Shown one piece after another: positions 8,705 through 16,707 of a stretch of DNA of 64,000 nucleotides. The stretch is from Streptomyces canus 299MFChir4.1. GTDB taxonomy: Bacteria; Actinomycetota; Actinomycetes; Streptomycetales; Streptomycetaceae. Under the pieces are notes generated by a model. The model saw only the letters and a list, made by a program, of their open reading frames with translations. It did not search any database and had not been told where the DNA came from. A program made the translations under genes and the position numbers. Numbering within the stretch: position 1 is the stretch's first letter; each line of letters opens with the position of its first letter. Location: NCBI RefSeq assembly GCF_000383615.1, contig NZ_KB911592.1, forward strand, positions 171,832 to 235,831, written 5' to 3'.

Positions 8705-9820
8705 TCAGATCCCGAGCCGGTCCAGCAGCCGCTCGTGGTACACCGCCGGGCCGCCGAACAGCAGCTGCGAGGACTTGGCGCGCCGGAAGTACAGGTGGGC
8801 GGGATGCTCCCAGGTGAAGCCGATGCCGCCGTGGACCTGGATGTTCTCCATGGCGGCGAGCATGTACGCCCGTGAGCAGCAGGCGTGTGCCACGGCGGCG
8901 GCGACCGGGAAGTCCGGGGAGTCCTCGTCGGCCAGTCGGGCCGCCTCACGGGAGGCGGCTTCGGCGAGTTCCACCTGGACGAGCATGTCGGCGCACTTGT
9001 GCTTGACCGCCTGGAAGGAACCGATCGGCCGGCCGAACTGATGGCGGACGCGGGCGTAGTCCGCGCTCGTCTCCAGGCACCGCCGTGCCCCGCCCGCCTG
9101 CTCGGCGGCCAGCCCGACCGAGGCGATGTCGAGGACCCTGGCCATGATGCGGCCGCCCGCCCCCTGCGCCCCGACGAGCGTCGCGGGCACGGCGTCCAGG
9201 GTCAGCCGGGCCAAGGCCCGGGTGGCGTCCAGGGTTTCCATCGGCTCCGCCGTGAGTCCCGCGGCTTCCCGCTCCACCGCGAAGAGCGTGGGGCCTGCCA
9301 CGGTACGGGCGACGACGAGGATCAGGTCGGCCGTCGTACCGTCGACGACGAAGCACTTGCGGCCGCGTACCGTCCAGCCGCCGTCGCCGTCCGGCACGGC
9401 GCGCGCGGAGACCATGGCGGGGTCCCAGGAGCCGTGCTCTTCGGCGACGGCGAGGGTGGCCGTGGTGCGTCCGGAGGCGATGCCGGGGAGGAGGCGCGCA
9501 CAGGCCGCTTTGTCCCCCGATGCCAGCAGGGCCTGGGCCGCCAGGAGGACGGTGGCGAAGAAGGGAGCGCAGAACAGCGCGCGGCCCATCTCCTCCAGGA
9601 CGACGCCGAGTTCGACCAGGCCGAAGCCGTCACCGCCGTACTCCTCAGGGATCGCCAGGCCCGGCAGGCGCAGTTGGTCGGCCGCCTGGGACCACACCGC
9701 CGGGTCGAAACGCGGCTCGCTCTCCATGAGCTTGCGTACGGCCTCCTCAGGCGACTTGGCCTCCAGGAACTCCCGTACGGATGACCGCAGTTCCCGCAGT
9801 TCGCTCTCGTCGGCGGTCAC
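8705..9820 (-). CDS. Acyl-CoA dehydrogenase-like subunit lacking the usual catalytic glutamates
   Basis: A 371-residue ACAD-fold protein: IPEEYGGDGFGLVELG, a mid-domain ending AAEQAGGARRCLETSADYAR, RHQFGRPIGSFQAVKHKCAD and QVHGGIGFTWEHPAHLYFRR. The C-terminus reads LLFGGPAVYHERL where catalytic members have YEGTSQI or GGTSEI. The mid-helix position that carries Glu in the other class reads LDIASVGLAAEQ. Neither usual glutamate is present. It overlaps the upstream ACAD by 4 bp (GTGA). The pair resembles the heteromeric alpha2beta2 ACADs of actinobacterial sterol catabolism (FadE28/FadE29 type), in which only one subunit type supplies the active site. It is probably stable only with its partner. 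Confidence 0.85.
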   Translation of the reverse strand: MTADESELRELRSSVREFLEAKSPEEAVRKLMESEPRFDPAVWSQAADQLRLPGLAIPEEYGGDGFGLVELGVVLEEMGRALFCAPFFATVLLAAQALLASGDKAACARLLPGIASGRTTATLAVAEEHGSWDPAMVSARAVPDGDGGWTVRGRKCFVVDGTTADLILVVARTVAGPTLFAVEREAAGLTAEPMETLDATRALARLTLDAVPATLVGAQGAGGRIMARVLDIASVGLAAEQAGGARRCLETSADYARVRHQFGRPIGSFQAVKHKCADMLVQVELAEAASREAARLADEDSPDFPVAAAVAHACCSRAYMLAAMENIQVHGGIGFTWEHPAHLYFRRAKSSQLLFGGPAVYHERLLDRLGI

Positions 9821-11064
9821 GGCCGCACCTCCTTGGCAGCGGCGGTCACCGGTTCCTTGGGCAGGCCCAGGACGCGTTCCGCGAGGATGTTCTTCATGAT
9901 CTCCTCGGTGCCGCCGAGGATGCGCAACGCCGGGGTGGCGAGGAGGAGTTCGGTCCAGGCGTAGGTGCCCCACTGGCCGGTGTCGGCGATGATCCGGGGG
10001 CCGAGCACGTCGGACACGAAGTGCGCCGCCCGGGTCAGGTTCTGGCCGTACATCAGCTTCGACACGGACATCTCGGGGCCCGGCGCCACTCCGGCACGAA
10101 GCTTGCGCAGGGCGCGGGCGTTGAGGTGCTCGGTGGCCATGACGTCCACGAGCAGTTCGGCGAGGCGGGCGCGCAGGGCGCGGTCGTCCCACGTCCAGGT
10201 GGCCCGCATGAGCGCCGAGAGGTGGTCCGGTGACAGGGCGGCGGCCACCGGGCCCACCCCCTCGCTGCCGACGGTCGCGCGCTCGTTCATCAGGGTGGTC
10301 AGGGCGACCGTCCAGCCGCCGTCGACCTCGCCGAGCCGGTGGTCGTCGGGGATCCGGACGTCGGTGAGGAACACCTCGTTGAAGTCCGCGCCGCCGGTCA
10401 TCTGCCGCAGCGGCCGGACCTCGACGCCCGGCGTGTCCATGGGGACCAGGAAGGCCGTGATACCGCGGTGCTTGGGCGCGTCCGGGTTCGTCCGGGTGAG
10501 GGCGAGGCCGATCTGGCTGTGCTGGGCGACCGAGGTCCACACCTTCTGCCCGTTCAGCACCCAGCTGTCGCCCTGGCGGACGGCCCGGGTCGCAACGCTC
10601 GCCAGGTCGGATCCGGCGCCGGGTTCGCTGAACAGCTGGCAGGCGATGGCGTCCCCGCGGTACATCGCGGGCAGCCAGCGGTCCTTGATGTGGGGCTGGG
10701 CGTGGGCCAGGATCGTCGGCCCGATCATGCCCAGGCCGATCACACTGAGCACACCGGTGTCGGCGACGTCGTACTCCGACTCGACGGCGTCGTAGAGCAG
10801 GTCGTGCACGGGGGTCAGGCCCCGGCCGCCGTACTCCACCGGTCCGGTGGTCCAGCCGAAGCCGTTCTCGTGGCGGATCCGCTGCCACTCCCGGGCCCGT
10901 TGCACGAACTCCCGCTCCTCGTCGGGCGGGAGGCTGCTGAAGTACGCCATCGAGTCGTCGCCCTCGCCCCAGGTGAAGGCGGTGCGGTCGGGGGCCTTCG
11001 CCGCGTGCGCGTCGAGGAAGCGGCGCGCCTCGGCGGCGAAGTCCTGCATGTCGTCGGATTCCAT
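9817..11064 (-). CDS. Acyl-CoA dehydrogenase, probable catalytic subunit of a heteromeric pair
   Basis: A 415-residue ACAD: PVEYGGRGLTPVHDLLYDAV, QLFSEPGAGSDLASVATRAV, LNGQKVWTSVAQHSQIGLAL and the ending RILGGTEEIMKNILAERVLG. The C-terminal motif is of the GGTEEI class. A Glu is present in the mid-protein LMNERATVG helix, the position of the base in isovaleryl- and long-chain-type enzymes. It ends inside the start of the 8705-9820 subunit, which strongly suggests co-translation and complex formation. A thiolase/DUF35 pair lies just upstream in the same operon, as in sterol side-chain gene sets. Confidence 0.9.
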   Translation of the reverse strand: MESDDMQDFAAEARRFLDAHAAKAPDRTAFTWGEGDDSMAYFSSLPPDEEREFVQRAREWQRIRHENGFGWTTGPVEYGGRGLTPVHDLLYDAVESEYDVADTGVLSVIGLGMIGPTILAHAQPHIKDRWLPAMYRGDAIACQLFSEPGAGSDLASVATRAVRQGDSWVLNGQKVWTSVAQHSQIGLALTRTNPDAPKHRGITAFLVPMDTPGVEVRPLRQMTGGADFNEVFLTDVRIPDDHRLGEVDGGWTVALTTLMNERATVGSEGVGPVAAALSPDHLSALMRATWTWDDRALRARLAELLVDVMATEHLNARALRKLRAGVAPGPEMSVSKLMYGQNLTRAAHFVSDVLGPRIIADTGQWGTYAWTELLLATPALRILGGTEEIMKNILAERVLGLPKEPVTAAAKEVRP

Positions 11065-11093
11065 CGCGTTCGCTCCGCGGTCAGAAAGAGGTT

Positions 11094-11121
11094 CAGGTCG
11101 AGAGGATCAGGTCGAGAGGAT
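11094..11121. repeat. 14-bp tandem duplication over the thiolase stop codon
   Basis: CAGGTCGAGAGGAT occurs twice in direct tandem. The stop codon of the thiolase at 11107-11109 falls across the junction, so the last codons of that gene are repeated just downstream. This looks like a slippage duplication with no effect on the encoded protein. Confidence 0.8.
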
Positions 11122-12255
11122 CGTCACCGCCGACGCACCGGGCGCGCCGTACAAGTGGGTGTAGCCGACGCGCGGTGTGCCGGGGATCTGGCGGGTGCCC
11201 GCCGTACCGCGCAGTTGGAGGACGATCTCGTGGATCTGGCGCAGTCCGGACGCGCCGATCGGTTCGCCGTTGCCGAGCAGTCCGCCGTCGGTGTTGACCG
11301 GGAGCCGGCCGCCGATCTCGGTGGCGCCCTCGGCGATGAGGCGTTCCTGCTCGCCGTCCTTGCAGAGGCCGTTCTCCGCCATGTGGATGATCTCCGACCC
11401 GGCGTCGGTGTCCTGGAGCTGGGCGACGTCGACGTCCTCGGGGCCGATGCCCGCGCGTTCGTACGCGTCCCGGGAGGCGTCCACACTCGGGCTGTCCACG
11501 GGCTCCCCGACCGGGAACGACGGGCTCTGCACCTCGAACGCGCCGAGCCTGCGGCTGCGCAGGGCGGTGGAGCGGACCCGCACCGGCTTCCCTGTGTACT
11601 TGTGGGCCTGGTCGGCCCGGCACATCACGATCGCCGCCGCGCCCTCGTTCGGGCCGCAATACATGAACTGGCGCAGGGGGTAGTTGAGGACCGGGGAGGC
11701 GAGGACCTCCTCGGGCGTGAGGGGCGTGCGGCGCCAGGCCTTCTCGTTGCCGGCCGCGTTGCGGAAGTTCTTGGAGGCCACGCGGGCGAGCGTCCGGTGG
11801 GAGATGCCGTGCTCGTGCATATAGCGGTTGATCTTCATGCCGAAGAAGTGGGTGGTGAGGAAGAGCCCGGTCTGCCCGTACCAGGAGGGGATGCCGGCCA
11901 CGGACGGGTCGGCGGCGAAGGCACCGCGCGGGTGCTTGTCCAGGCCGATGGCGATGGTCAGGTCGTGCTCGCCGGTCTCGATCGCGCGGGCGGCCAGCGC
12001 CACCGCCGTACCGGCCGTCGCGCAGCCGTTGAAGACACCGCGCAGGGGTACGCCGGTCAGGCCGAGCCGGCCGACGATCGCATCCGGGTTGGCGACCTCG
12101 TAGCTGCCGATGTAACCGCCCTGGATCTGCGGCCAGTTCACGCCCGCGTCGGCGAGGGCCAGCCGTACCGCGTCCGCGCCCATGTCCAGCGCGGGCTTGC
12201 CGGGGAAGCGGCCGAAGGGGTGCAGGCCCACCCCGATGATGACGGCCTCGGTCAT
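11107..12255 (-). CDS. Lipid-transfer-type thiolase family protein (Ltp2-like)
   Basis: A 382-residue thiolase-fold protein of the SCP-x/lipid-transfer branch. Cys78 in VFNGCATAG occupies the nucleophile region. The usual GHPxGATG motif reads GNGEPIGASG, with Glu for His. The C-terminus ends YTHLYGAPGASAVTIL without the second thiolase cysteine. These changes suit the non-thiolytic members, such as Ltp2, which act as retro-aldolases together with a DUF35 protein rather than as classical thiolases. The DUF35 gene lies immediately upstream with an ATGA overlap. Proposed role: C-C cleavage of a beta-hydroxy, alpha-branched acyl-CoA. The family call is firm; the lyase role is inferred. Confidence 0.82.
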   Translation of the reverse strand: MTEAVIIGVGLHPFGRFPGKPALDMGADAVRLALADAGVNWPQIQGGYIGSYEVANPDAIVGRLGLTGVPLRGVFNGCATAGTAVALAARAIETGEHDLTIAIGLDKHPRGAFAADPSVAGIPSWYGQTGLFLTTHFFGMKINRYMHEHGISHRTLARVASKNFRNAAGNEKAWRRTPLTPEEVLASPVLNYPLRQFMYCGPNEGAAAIVMCRADQAHKYTGKPVRVRSTALRSRRLGAFEVQSPSFPVGEPVDSPSVDASRDAYERAGIGPEDVDVAQLQDTDAGSEIIHMAENGLCKDGEQERLIAEGATEIGGRLPVNTDGGLLGNGEPIGASGLRQIHEIVLQLRGTAGTRQIPGTPRVGYTHLYGAPGASAVTILST

Positions 12256-12764
12256 GACGCCTCCTCCTCGGTCTCCGTGGATTCCTCGGTCTCCGTGGAT
12301 TCCTCGGTCTCCGTGGATTCCTCGATCTCCGTGGATTCCTCGACCGGGGCGAACGCGAACGTCATGACCTCCGTGCCGTCGTCCTGCACGGTGTAGGGCA
12401 CCAGCGTCAGCCGCATGTCCTGCCCGATCCGCAGCTTCTCCGGGTCGGGTTCGGTCAGTCGCGCCTCGACCAGCAGCTCGCCGGGGAGCTCGATGTATCC
12501 GACGGAGTACGGCTCGAAGGCTTCGGGGCCGTCGTACGGCGGGGACGGCGGGCGGAAGTCCTGGGTCGTGAACGTCCACAGCGTGCCGCGGTCCGCCAGG
12601 AGCCGTTCCTTCGACTCGTCGCCGGCGCACCGGACACAGGTCGCGGCGGCCGGGAAGCTCACCAGGCCGCACACCCTGCACTCGGAACCGATCAGCCGGA
12701 GGGGCATGGCGGCGGGCGGCCAGGTGAACAGGCCCTCGGCGACGGGGCGTTGTGCCGTCGTCAT
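12252..12764 (-). CDS. DUF35/OB-fold zinc-ribbon protein with acidic repeat tail
   Basis: A 170-residue DUF35 protein. A rubredoxin-like zinc ribbon is formed by Cys29, Cys32, Cys43 and Cys46, followed by an OB-fold (RGTLWTFTTQDFRPP through RLTLVPYTVQDDG). Such proteins bind thiolase-family partners and are needed for activity of Ltp2-type aldolases and some thiolases; the partner gene directly follows with an ATGA overlap. The last 30 residues are an unusual EESTET repeat from an 18-bp tandem repeat. The ATG at 12764 fits just after the preceding SDR stop (12766-12768), and the open frame upstream would overlap that SDR. Confidence 0.88.
   Translation of the reverse strand: MTTAQRPVAEGLFTWPPAAMPLRLIGSECRVCGLVSFPAAATCVRCAGDESKERLLADRGTLWTFTTQDFRPPSPPYDGPEAFEPYSVGYIELPGELLVEARLTEPDPEKLRIGQDMRLTLVPYTVQDDGTEVMTFAFAPVEESTEIEESTETEESTETEESTETEEEAS
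12265..12343. repeat. 18-bp tandem repeat encoding the DUF35 acidic tail
   Basis: Four consecutive copies of TCCTCGGTCTCCGTGGAT (one with a single G-to-A change) plus a partial fifth. On the minus strand they encode a six-residue repeat of Glu, Ser and Thr. The copies are almost identical, which indicates recent slippage, and copy number may differ between strains. Confidence 0.92.
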
Positions 12765-12765
12765 C

Positions 12766-13677
12766 TCAGGCTCCGTTCCGGTTGCCCAGGACATCGGCGT
12801 TCGGAGCCGCCTTGGCCACCAGGTTCGGGACGACGGAGGACAGCTCCTCCGGCGCCCAGCGGGCGTCGGCACTCGCGGTGGGGCCGTTGACCCAGCCCTC
12901 CAGGACCGTGATGCGGTTGCCGACGACGCCGAACACCCGGCCGGTGACCTCGCGCGAGGCGGCCGAGCCCAGCCACACCACCAGCGGCGAGATGGCCTCG
13001 GGGGTGAGGTCCTGGCTCTCGGCGGCCTGCTTCATCATCTCTATGTCGTCGGTCAGCCGGGTCAGCGCGGTGGGCGCGATGGCGTTCACCGTCACGCCGT
13101 AGCGGGCGAGTTCGGCGGCGGCGATGAGGGTGAGGCTGCCGATGCCGGCCTTCGCGGAGCCGTAGTTGGACTGGCCGGGGTTGCCGAAGATGCCGGACGG
13201 GGAGGTCGTGTTGATCACCCGGGCGTCGTTGTCCTGACCGGACTTGGCGCGCTCGCGCCAGTACGCGGCCGCGTGGCGCAGGGTGGCGAAGCTGCCCTTG
13301 AGGTGGACGGCGATCACGCTGTCCCAGTCCCGCTCGGTCATCGACACGATCATCCGGTCGCGCAGGATGCCGGCGTTGTTGACCAGTACGTCGAGGCCGC
13401 CGTAGGTGTCGACGGCCTGCTGGACGAGCCGGCCGGCGCCCTCCCAGGTGGAGATGTCGTCCGTGTTGGCGACCGCCTCGCCGCCTGCCGCGACGATCTC
13501 GTCGACCACGCTCTGCGCGGGCCCGGCGGAGGCGCCGGCGCCGTCCCGTCCGCCGCCCAGGTCGTTGACGACGACCTTCGCCCCGTGCGCGGCGAACGCC
13601 AGGGCGTGCGCCCGGCCGATCCCGTTGCCGGCACCGGTGACGACCGCGATCCGGCCTGCGACCACTCCTTCAGACAT
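12766..13677 (-). CDS. SDR-family dehydrogenase, MFE-2/HSD17B4-like paralogue
   Basis: A 303-residue SDR closely parallel to that at 6030-6941: TGAGNGIG, VVNDLGGG, NNAGILRDRM, FGNPGQSNYGSAKAG with Tyr172 and Lys176, and a long C-terminus with LEGWVNGP. It probably oxidises a (3R)-hydroxyacyl-CoA type intermediate. The ATG at 13677 has GGAGG 8 nt upstream; an in-frame ATG at 13692 lacks a good site. It heads the SDR-DUF35-thiolase-ACAD-ACAD string. Two copies in one locus suggest two oxidation rounds or different stereochemistry. Confidence 0.9.
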   Translation of the reverse strand: MSEGVVAGRIAVVTGAGNGIGRAHALAFAAHGAKVVVNDLGGGRDGAGASAGPAQSVVDEIVAAGGEAVANTDDISTWEGAGRLVQQAVDTYGGLDVLVNNAGILRDRMIVSMTERDWDSVIAVHLKGSFATLRHAAAYWRERAKSGQDNDARVINTTSPSGIFGNPGQSNYGSAKAGIGSLTLIAAAELARYGVTVNAIAPTALTRLTDDIEMMKQAAESQDLTPEAISPLVVWLGSAASREVTGRVFGVVGNRITVLEGWVNGPTASADARWAPEELSSVVPNLVAKAAPNADVLGNRNGA

Positions 13678-13700
13678 GCTCAATTCCTCCATCGGAAAGG

Positions 13701-14411
13701 TCAGTTGGCCTCGGCGAGCAGGACGCGCGGGTTGTCGCTGCCGCAGCCGCACCGGCCCACGACGACGCGTCCGGTGATGCCGAGCGGTGTCTCGGGCAGG
13801 GACGCGGTGCGCTCGTCCCCCGCGGCCACGGTCAGTTGTCCGTCCCGCTCGCCGAACCGCCATTCGGCGGCGTTGACATGGGCGCCGCTGCGTTCGGGGC
13901 ACTCCAGTGCGAGAGCCGGCCCCATCGCCGAGATCACGGAGGCGGTCACCCCCACGGCACGCAGGAGGGGTACGGCGGCGGGCCTGGCCAGCACCACGGG
14001 CGTGGACCGGAACATCTCGCCGATGTCGGCCGAGCCGGCGAGCCCCTCCAGGGTCTCCGCCGACAGGCCGATCACGGCGTGCGGTGTCAGTTCGCGGTGG
14101 AAGACGGCGGTGCGGCGGTGGTCCCAGCCCATCGCCTCGGCGATGCCGTACGGCACCTTCAGCGTGCGCAGGGCGCCGATCACCGCACGGCCCCAGAAGC
14201 CCTCGAAGCCGGAGGCGGTCAGCAGGGCCCGCTGCCCGGCCGCGAGACCGTGCTCGCGCAGCCGTGCGGTGACCCACTCGGTGTCGCGGGCGAGTTCCGC
14301 CCAGGTCAGCTCCAGGTCCCGCAGGCCGTCGGCGGTGGGGAAGCGCAGGAGGTAGGCGAGTTCGGGGCGGGGAAGCGTCCTGGCACGGGCCAGGGTGTCG
14401 GCGCGGGCCAT
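13701..14411 (-). CDS. Half-size ANL-like protein, companion of the PaaK-like ligase
   Basis: A 236-residue protein that looks like only the N-terminal part of an adenylate-forming enzyme: LELTWAELARDTEWVTARLR, LTASGFEGFWGRAVIGALRT, then AEAMGWDHRRTAVFHREL. It lacks the SGTTG phosphate-binding loop and the C-terminal domain. It ends with a CGCGSDNPRV segment resembling the CGCGRTHARM of its neighbour. Its ATG overlaps the PaaK-like stop by 4 bp, so the two may form a complex. No function can be assigned; it may be an accessory or a trimmed synthetase. Confidence 0.65.
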   Translation of the reverse strand: MARADTLARARTLPRPELAYLLRFPTADGLRDLELTWAELARDTEWVTARLREHGLAAGQRALLTASGFEGFWGRAVIGALRTLKVPYGIAEAMGWDHRRTAVFHRELTPHAVIGLSAETLEGLAGSADIGEMFRSTPVVLARPAAVPLLRAVGVTASVISAMGPALALECPERSGAHVNAAEWRFGERDGQLTVAAGDERTASLPETPLGITGRVVVGRCGCGSDNPRVLLAEAN

Positions 14412-15733
14412 CAGGTCTTCACCACCCGGGGGAACTTGGCGACGCTGGTCATGGTCTTCAACAGGTCCTCCTCGGTGCGCATGTCGAGCACCGGCTTGAC
14501 TCCGGTCCGCTCGCGCACGGCCTCGCTCAGGCGCCCGGCCAGGGCGTCGACGTCGCCGGTGAGATGGGGGTCGTAGCCGACGCGCAGCCGCAGTTCGTCG
14601 ACCTCGCGCCGGTCCCGGACGATCTGGAAGACCCCCGCGACGGTCTCCGGCTGGTCCTCGACCGCCTGCCACACGTCCCGCAGGACGACGGAGCGTCCCT
14701 GGACTACCGTCTCGTCGCCGCGCCGCCCGGCCACCCACATGCGGGCGTGGGTGCGGCCGCAGCCGCAGGTGTCGCGGGAGAGTCGGACAAGGTCTTCGCT
14801 GCGGTAACGGATCAGCGGCGCGGCCCGGTTGTCCAGGTCGGTGGCGACCAGTTCGCCGAGGTCGCTCTCGGGGACGTCGTGCCAGCCGTGCTCGTCGACC
14901 TCGACGCACTCGGCGAAGACGGTGTCCTCCCACAGGTGGAAGCCGTCGTGCTCGCGGCACTCCCAGGCGGTGCCGGTGTCGGCGGCGCTGGTGTACTCGT
15001 AGACGTCGATACCCCAGTCGTCGCGGATCCGCTCGCGCATCTTCCGGCTGAGGGGCTGGCCGGCGCAGGAGGCGCCCTTGAGGGAGGAGAAGGCCTCCCT
15101 CAGGTCGGTCTTCTCGGCCAGGTGCTCCAGCTCCACCATCTGCGGATACATCATCTGCAGGTAGGCGGGTCGGTAGGTGCGCAGGGCCTCGACGACCTCG
15201 GGCATGTTGCCCATCCAGGTGTCGACCTCGATGACCACCGCGCCCAGCGCCTGGAAGCCGGCGTCCATGAAGTTGCGGAAGGTGCCGGGCGGGCTCAGGA
15301 CTCGGTCGCCGGGCCTCAGGCCCAGCTCCCACAGGTCCCGTACCTGTGCGGTCACCAGGGGCGGGGCGTCCTGCCAGATCTCGGCGAAGAACTCCGGGTC
15401 GCCGGTGGTTCCGGAACTGGAGGAGACCGAGGTCAGCTCCTCGACCGGGACGCAGAGCAGGCCGGCGAAGGCGTCCCCGGTGCGGCTCCGGTAGGCGCGG
15501 ATCATGTCCTTGGTGATGAACGGGATGCGTGCCCGGAAGTCCTCCAGGGACCGGATGTCGCGCGGGTGGACCCCGTGCTCGTCCCACAGCTCGCGGTAGA
15601 AGGCCGAGTTGGCGTAGGCGTACTCGACGAGCTCCAGGAGCTGTTTCTCCTGCCGCGCGCGCAGTTCCTGGCGCGGCATGGTCTCCACGTGGGGCTCGAA
15701 GTACCTGTCAGCGGTGTCCCTGTCACCGACCAT
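14411..15733 (-). CDS. Phenylacetate-CoA ligase-like (PaaK family) adenylate-forming enzyme
   Basis: A 440-residue PaaK-type ligase. The phosphate-binding loop SSSSGTTGDP lies near 104-113. YEYTSAADTG and PLIRYRSEDLVRL supply the adenylate-site motifs, and RTGVKPVLDMRTEEDL lies in the C-terminal domain. PaaK enzymes join aryl-acetic or related acids to CoA using ATP. AAGGAGG lies before the ATG. It leads a leftward operon (this gene, the half-size companion, SDR, DUF35, thiolase, two ACADs) and diverges from etfB. It is therefore a second candidate activating enzyme in the locus. Confidence 0.88.
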   Translation of the reverse strand: MVGDRDTADRYFEPHVETMPRQELRARQEKQLLELVEYAYANSAFYRELWDEHGVHPRDIRSLEDFRARIPFITKDMIRAYRSRTGDAFAGLLCVPVEELTSVSSSSGTTGDPEFFAEIWQDAPPLVTAQVRDLWELGLRPGDRVLSPPGTFRNFMDAGFQALGAVVIEVDTWMGNMPEVVEALRTYRPAYLQMMYPQMVELEHLAEKTDLREAFSSLKGASCAGQPLSRKMRERIRDDWGIDVYEYTSAADTGTAWECREHDGFHLWEDTVFAECVEVDEHGWHDVPESDLGELVATDLDNRAAPLIRYRSEDLVRLSRDTCGCGRTHARMWVAGRRGDETVVQGRSVVLRDVWQAVEDQPETVAGVFQIVRDRREVDELRLRVGYDPHLTGDVDALAGRLSEAVRERTGVKPVLDMRTEEDLLKTMTSVAKFPRVVKT

Positions 15734-15876
15734 GGCGCCTCCTTGCGGCTCAGTGCCCAGATCTTCCAGCTATCAGCGCAATCAGTCAACCAATTCGACG
15801 GATTAGACGAGGGGCTCGCACTCTGTCGATCTATATAGTTAACTATTAGAACTCATTCAACCACAGGAGGGCTGCC
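15734..15876. promoter_or_regulatory. Divergent promoter with 12-bp AT palindrome
   Basis: The gap between the PaaK-like gene (leftward) and etfB (rightward) holds an unusually AT-rich block. The perfect palindrome ATAGTTAACTAT spans 15835-15846, and a second AT-rich part (AATCAGTCAACCAATTCGAC) begins at 15780. It resembles the CTAAC-containing blocks near 1985, 17715 and 24290. It probably carries the operator for both operons. AGGAGG precedes etfB. Confidence 0.6.
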
Positions 15877-16656
15877 GTGAAGATCGTTGTCTGCGTGAAG
15901 CACGTGCCCGACGCCACGGCGGACCGCACCTTCACCGAGGACGGCACCACCGACCGGGCGTCGGTGGACTCACTGCTGTCCGAACTCGACGAGTACGCCG
16001 TCGAACAGGCCCTGCGCCTGGCCGAGTCGGACGCGGACGCCGAGATCAGCTATCTCACCGTCGGACCCGACGACGCACGTGATGCCCTGCGCAAGGCCCT
16101 GGCCATGGGCGGCGACGCGTCGATCCATGTCAGCGACGAGGACATCGAGGGCAGCGACGCGTTCGGTACGTCACTCGTACTGGCCAAGGCCATCGAGCGG
16201 CACGGCTTCGATCTCGTGCTGTGCGGAATGGCCTCGACGGACGGCACCATGGGGGTGCTGCCCGCGCTGCTGGCCGAGCGGCTCGGCGTCCCGGCCGTCA
16301 CCCACCTCGAAGACCTGGCGATCGAGGACGGAAGCGTCACCGGGCGCCGCGAGGGCGACGGCGCCACCGTACGGATCCAGGGCGCGCTGCCCGCAGTCGT
16401 CTCGGTGACCGACCGCTCCGGGGACGCCCGTTACCCCTCCTTCAAGGGGATCATGGCCGCCAAGAAGAAGCCCGTCGAGACCCTCGGCCTCGCCGACCTC
16501 GGCATCGCGGCCGCACAGGTCGGCCCGGCGGGGGCGCGGTCGGCCGTGGACACCGCGACCCGGCGCCCGCCGCGCACCAAGGGCGAGATCGTCGCCGACG
16601 AGGGGACGGGCGGCATCGGACTGGCCGCGTTCCTCACCACCAAGAAGTTCATCTGA
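15877..16656 (+). CDS. etfB: Electron transfer flavoprotein beta subunit
   Basis: A 259-residue ETF beta (FixA) subunit with VCVKHVPDATADRTF at the N-terminus, DEYAVEQALRL, LVLCGMASTDGTMGVLPALL and the family signature near the C-terminus (SVTDRSGDARYPSFKGIMAA). ETF accepts electrons from acyl-CoA dehydrogenases and passes them to the respiratory chain. AGGAGG precedes the GTG start. A dedicated ETF in a locus with five ACAD genes is logical. Its alpha partner follows 51 bp downstream and carries an internal stop. Confidence 0.95.
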   Translation: MKIVVCVKHVPDATADRTFTEDGTTDRASVDSLLSELDEYAVEQALRLAESDADAEISYLTVGPDDARDALRKALAMGGDASIHVSDEDIEGSDAFGTSLVLAKAIERHGFDLVLCGMASTDGTMGVLPALLAERLGVPAVTHLEDLAIEDGSVTGRREGDGATVRIQGALPAVVSVTDRSGDARYPSFKGIMAAKKKPVETLGLADLGIAAAQVGPAGARSAVDTATRRPPRTKGEIVADEGTGGIGLAAFLTTKKFI

Positions 16657-16707
16657 CCGCGCCCCGCCCTGACCTGCCTGCCTGCCTGCTGAAGGAGTTG
16701 CATCACC

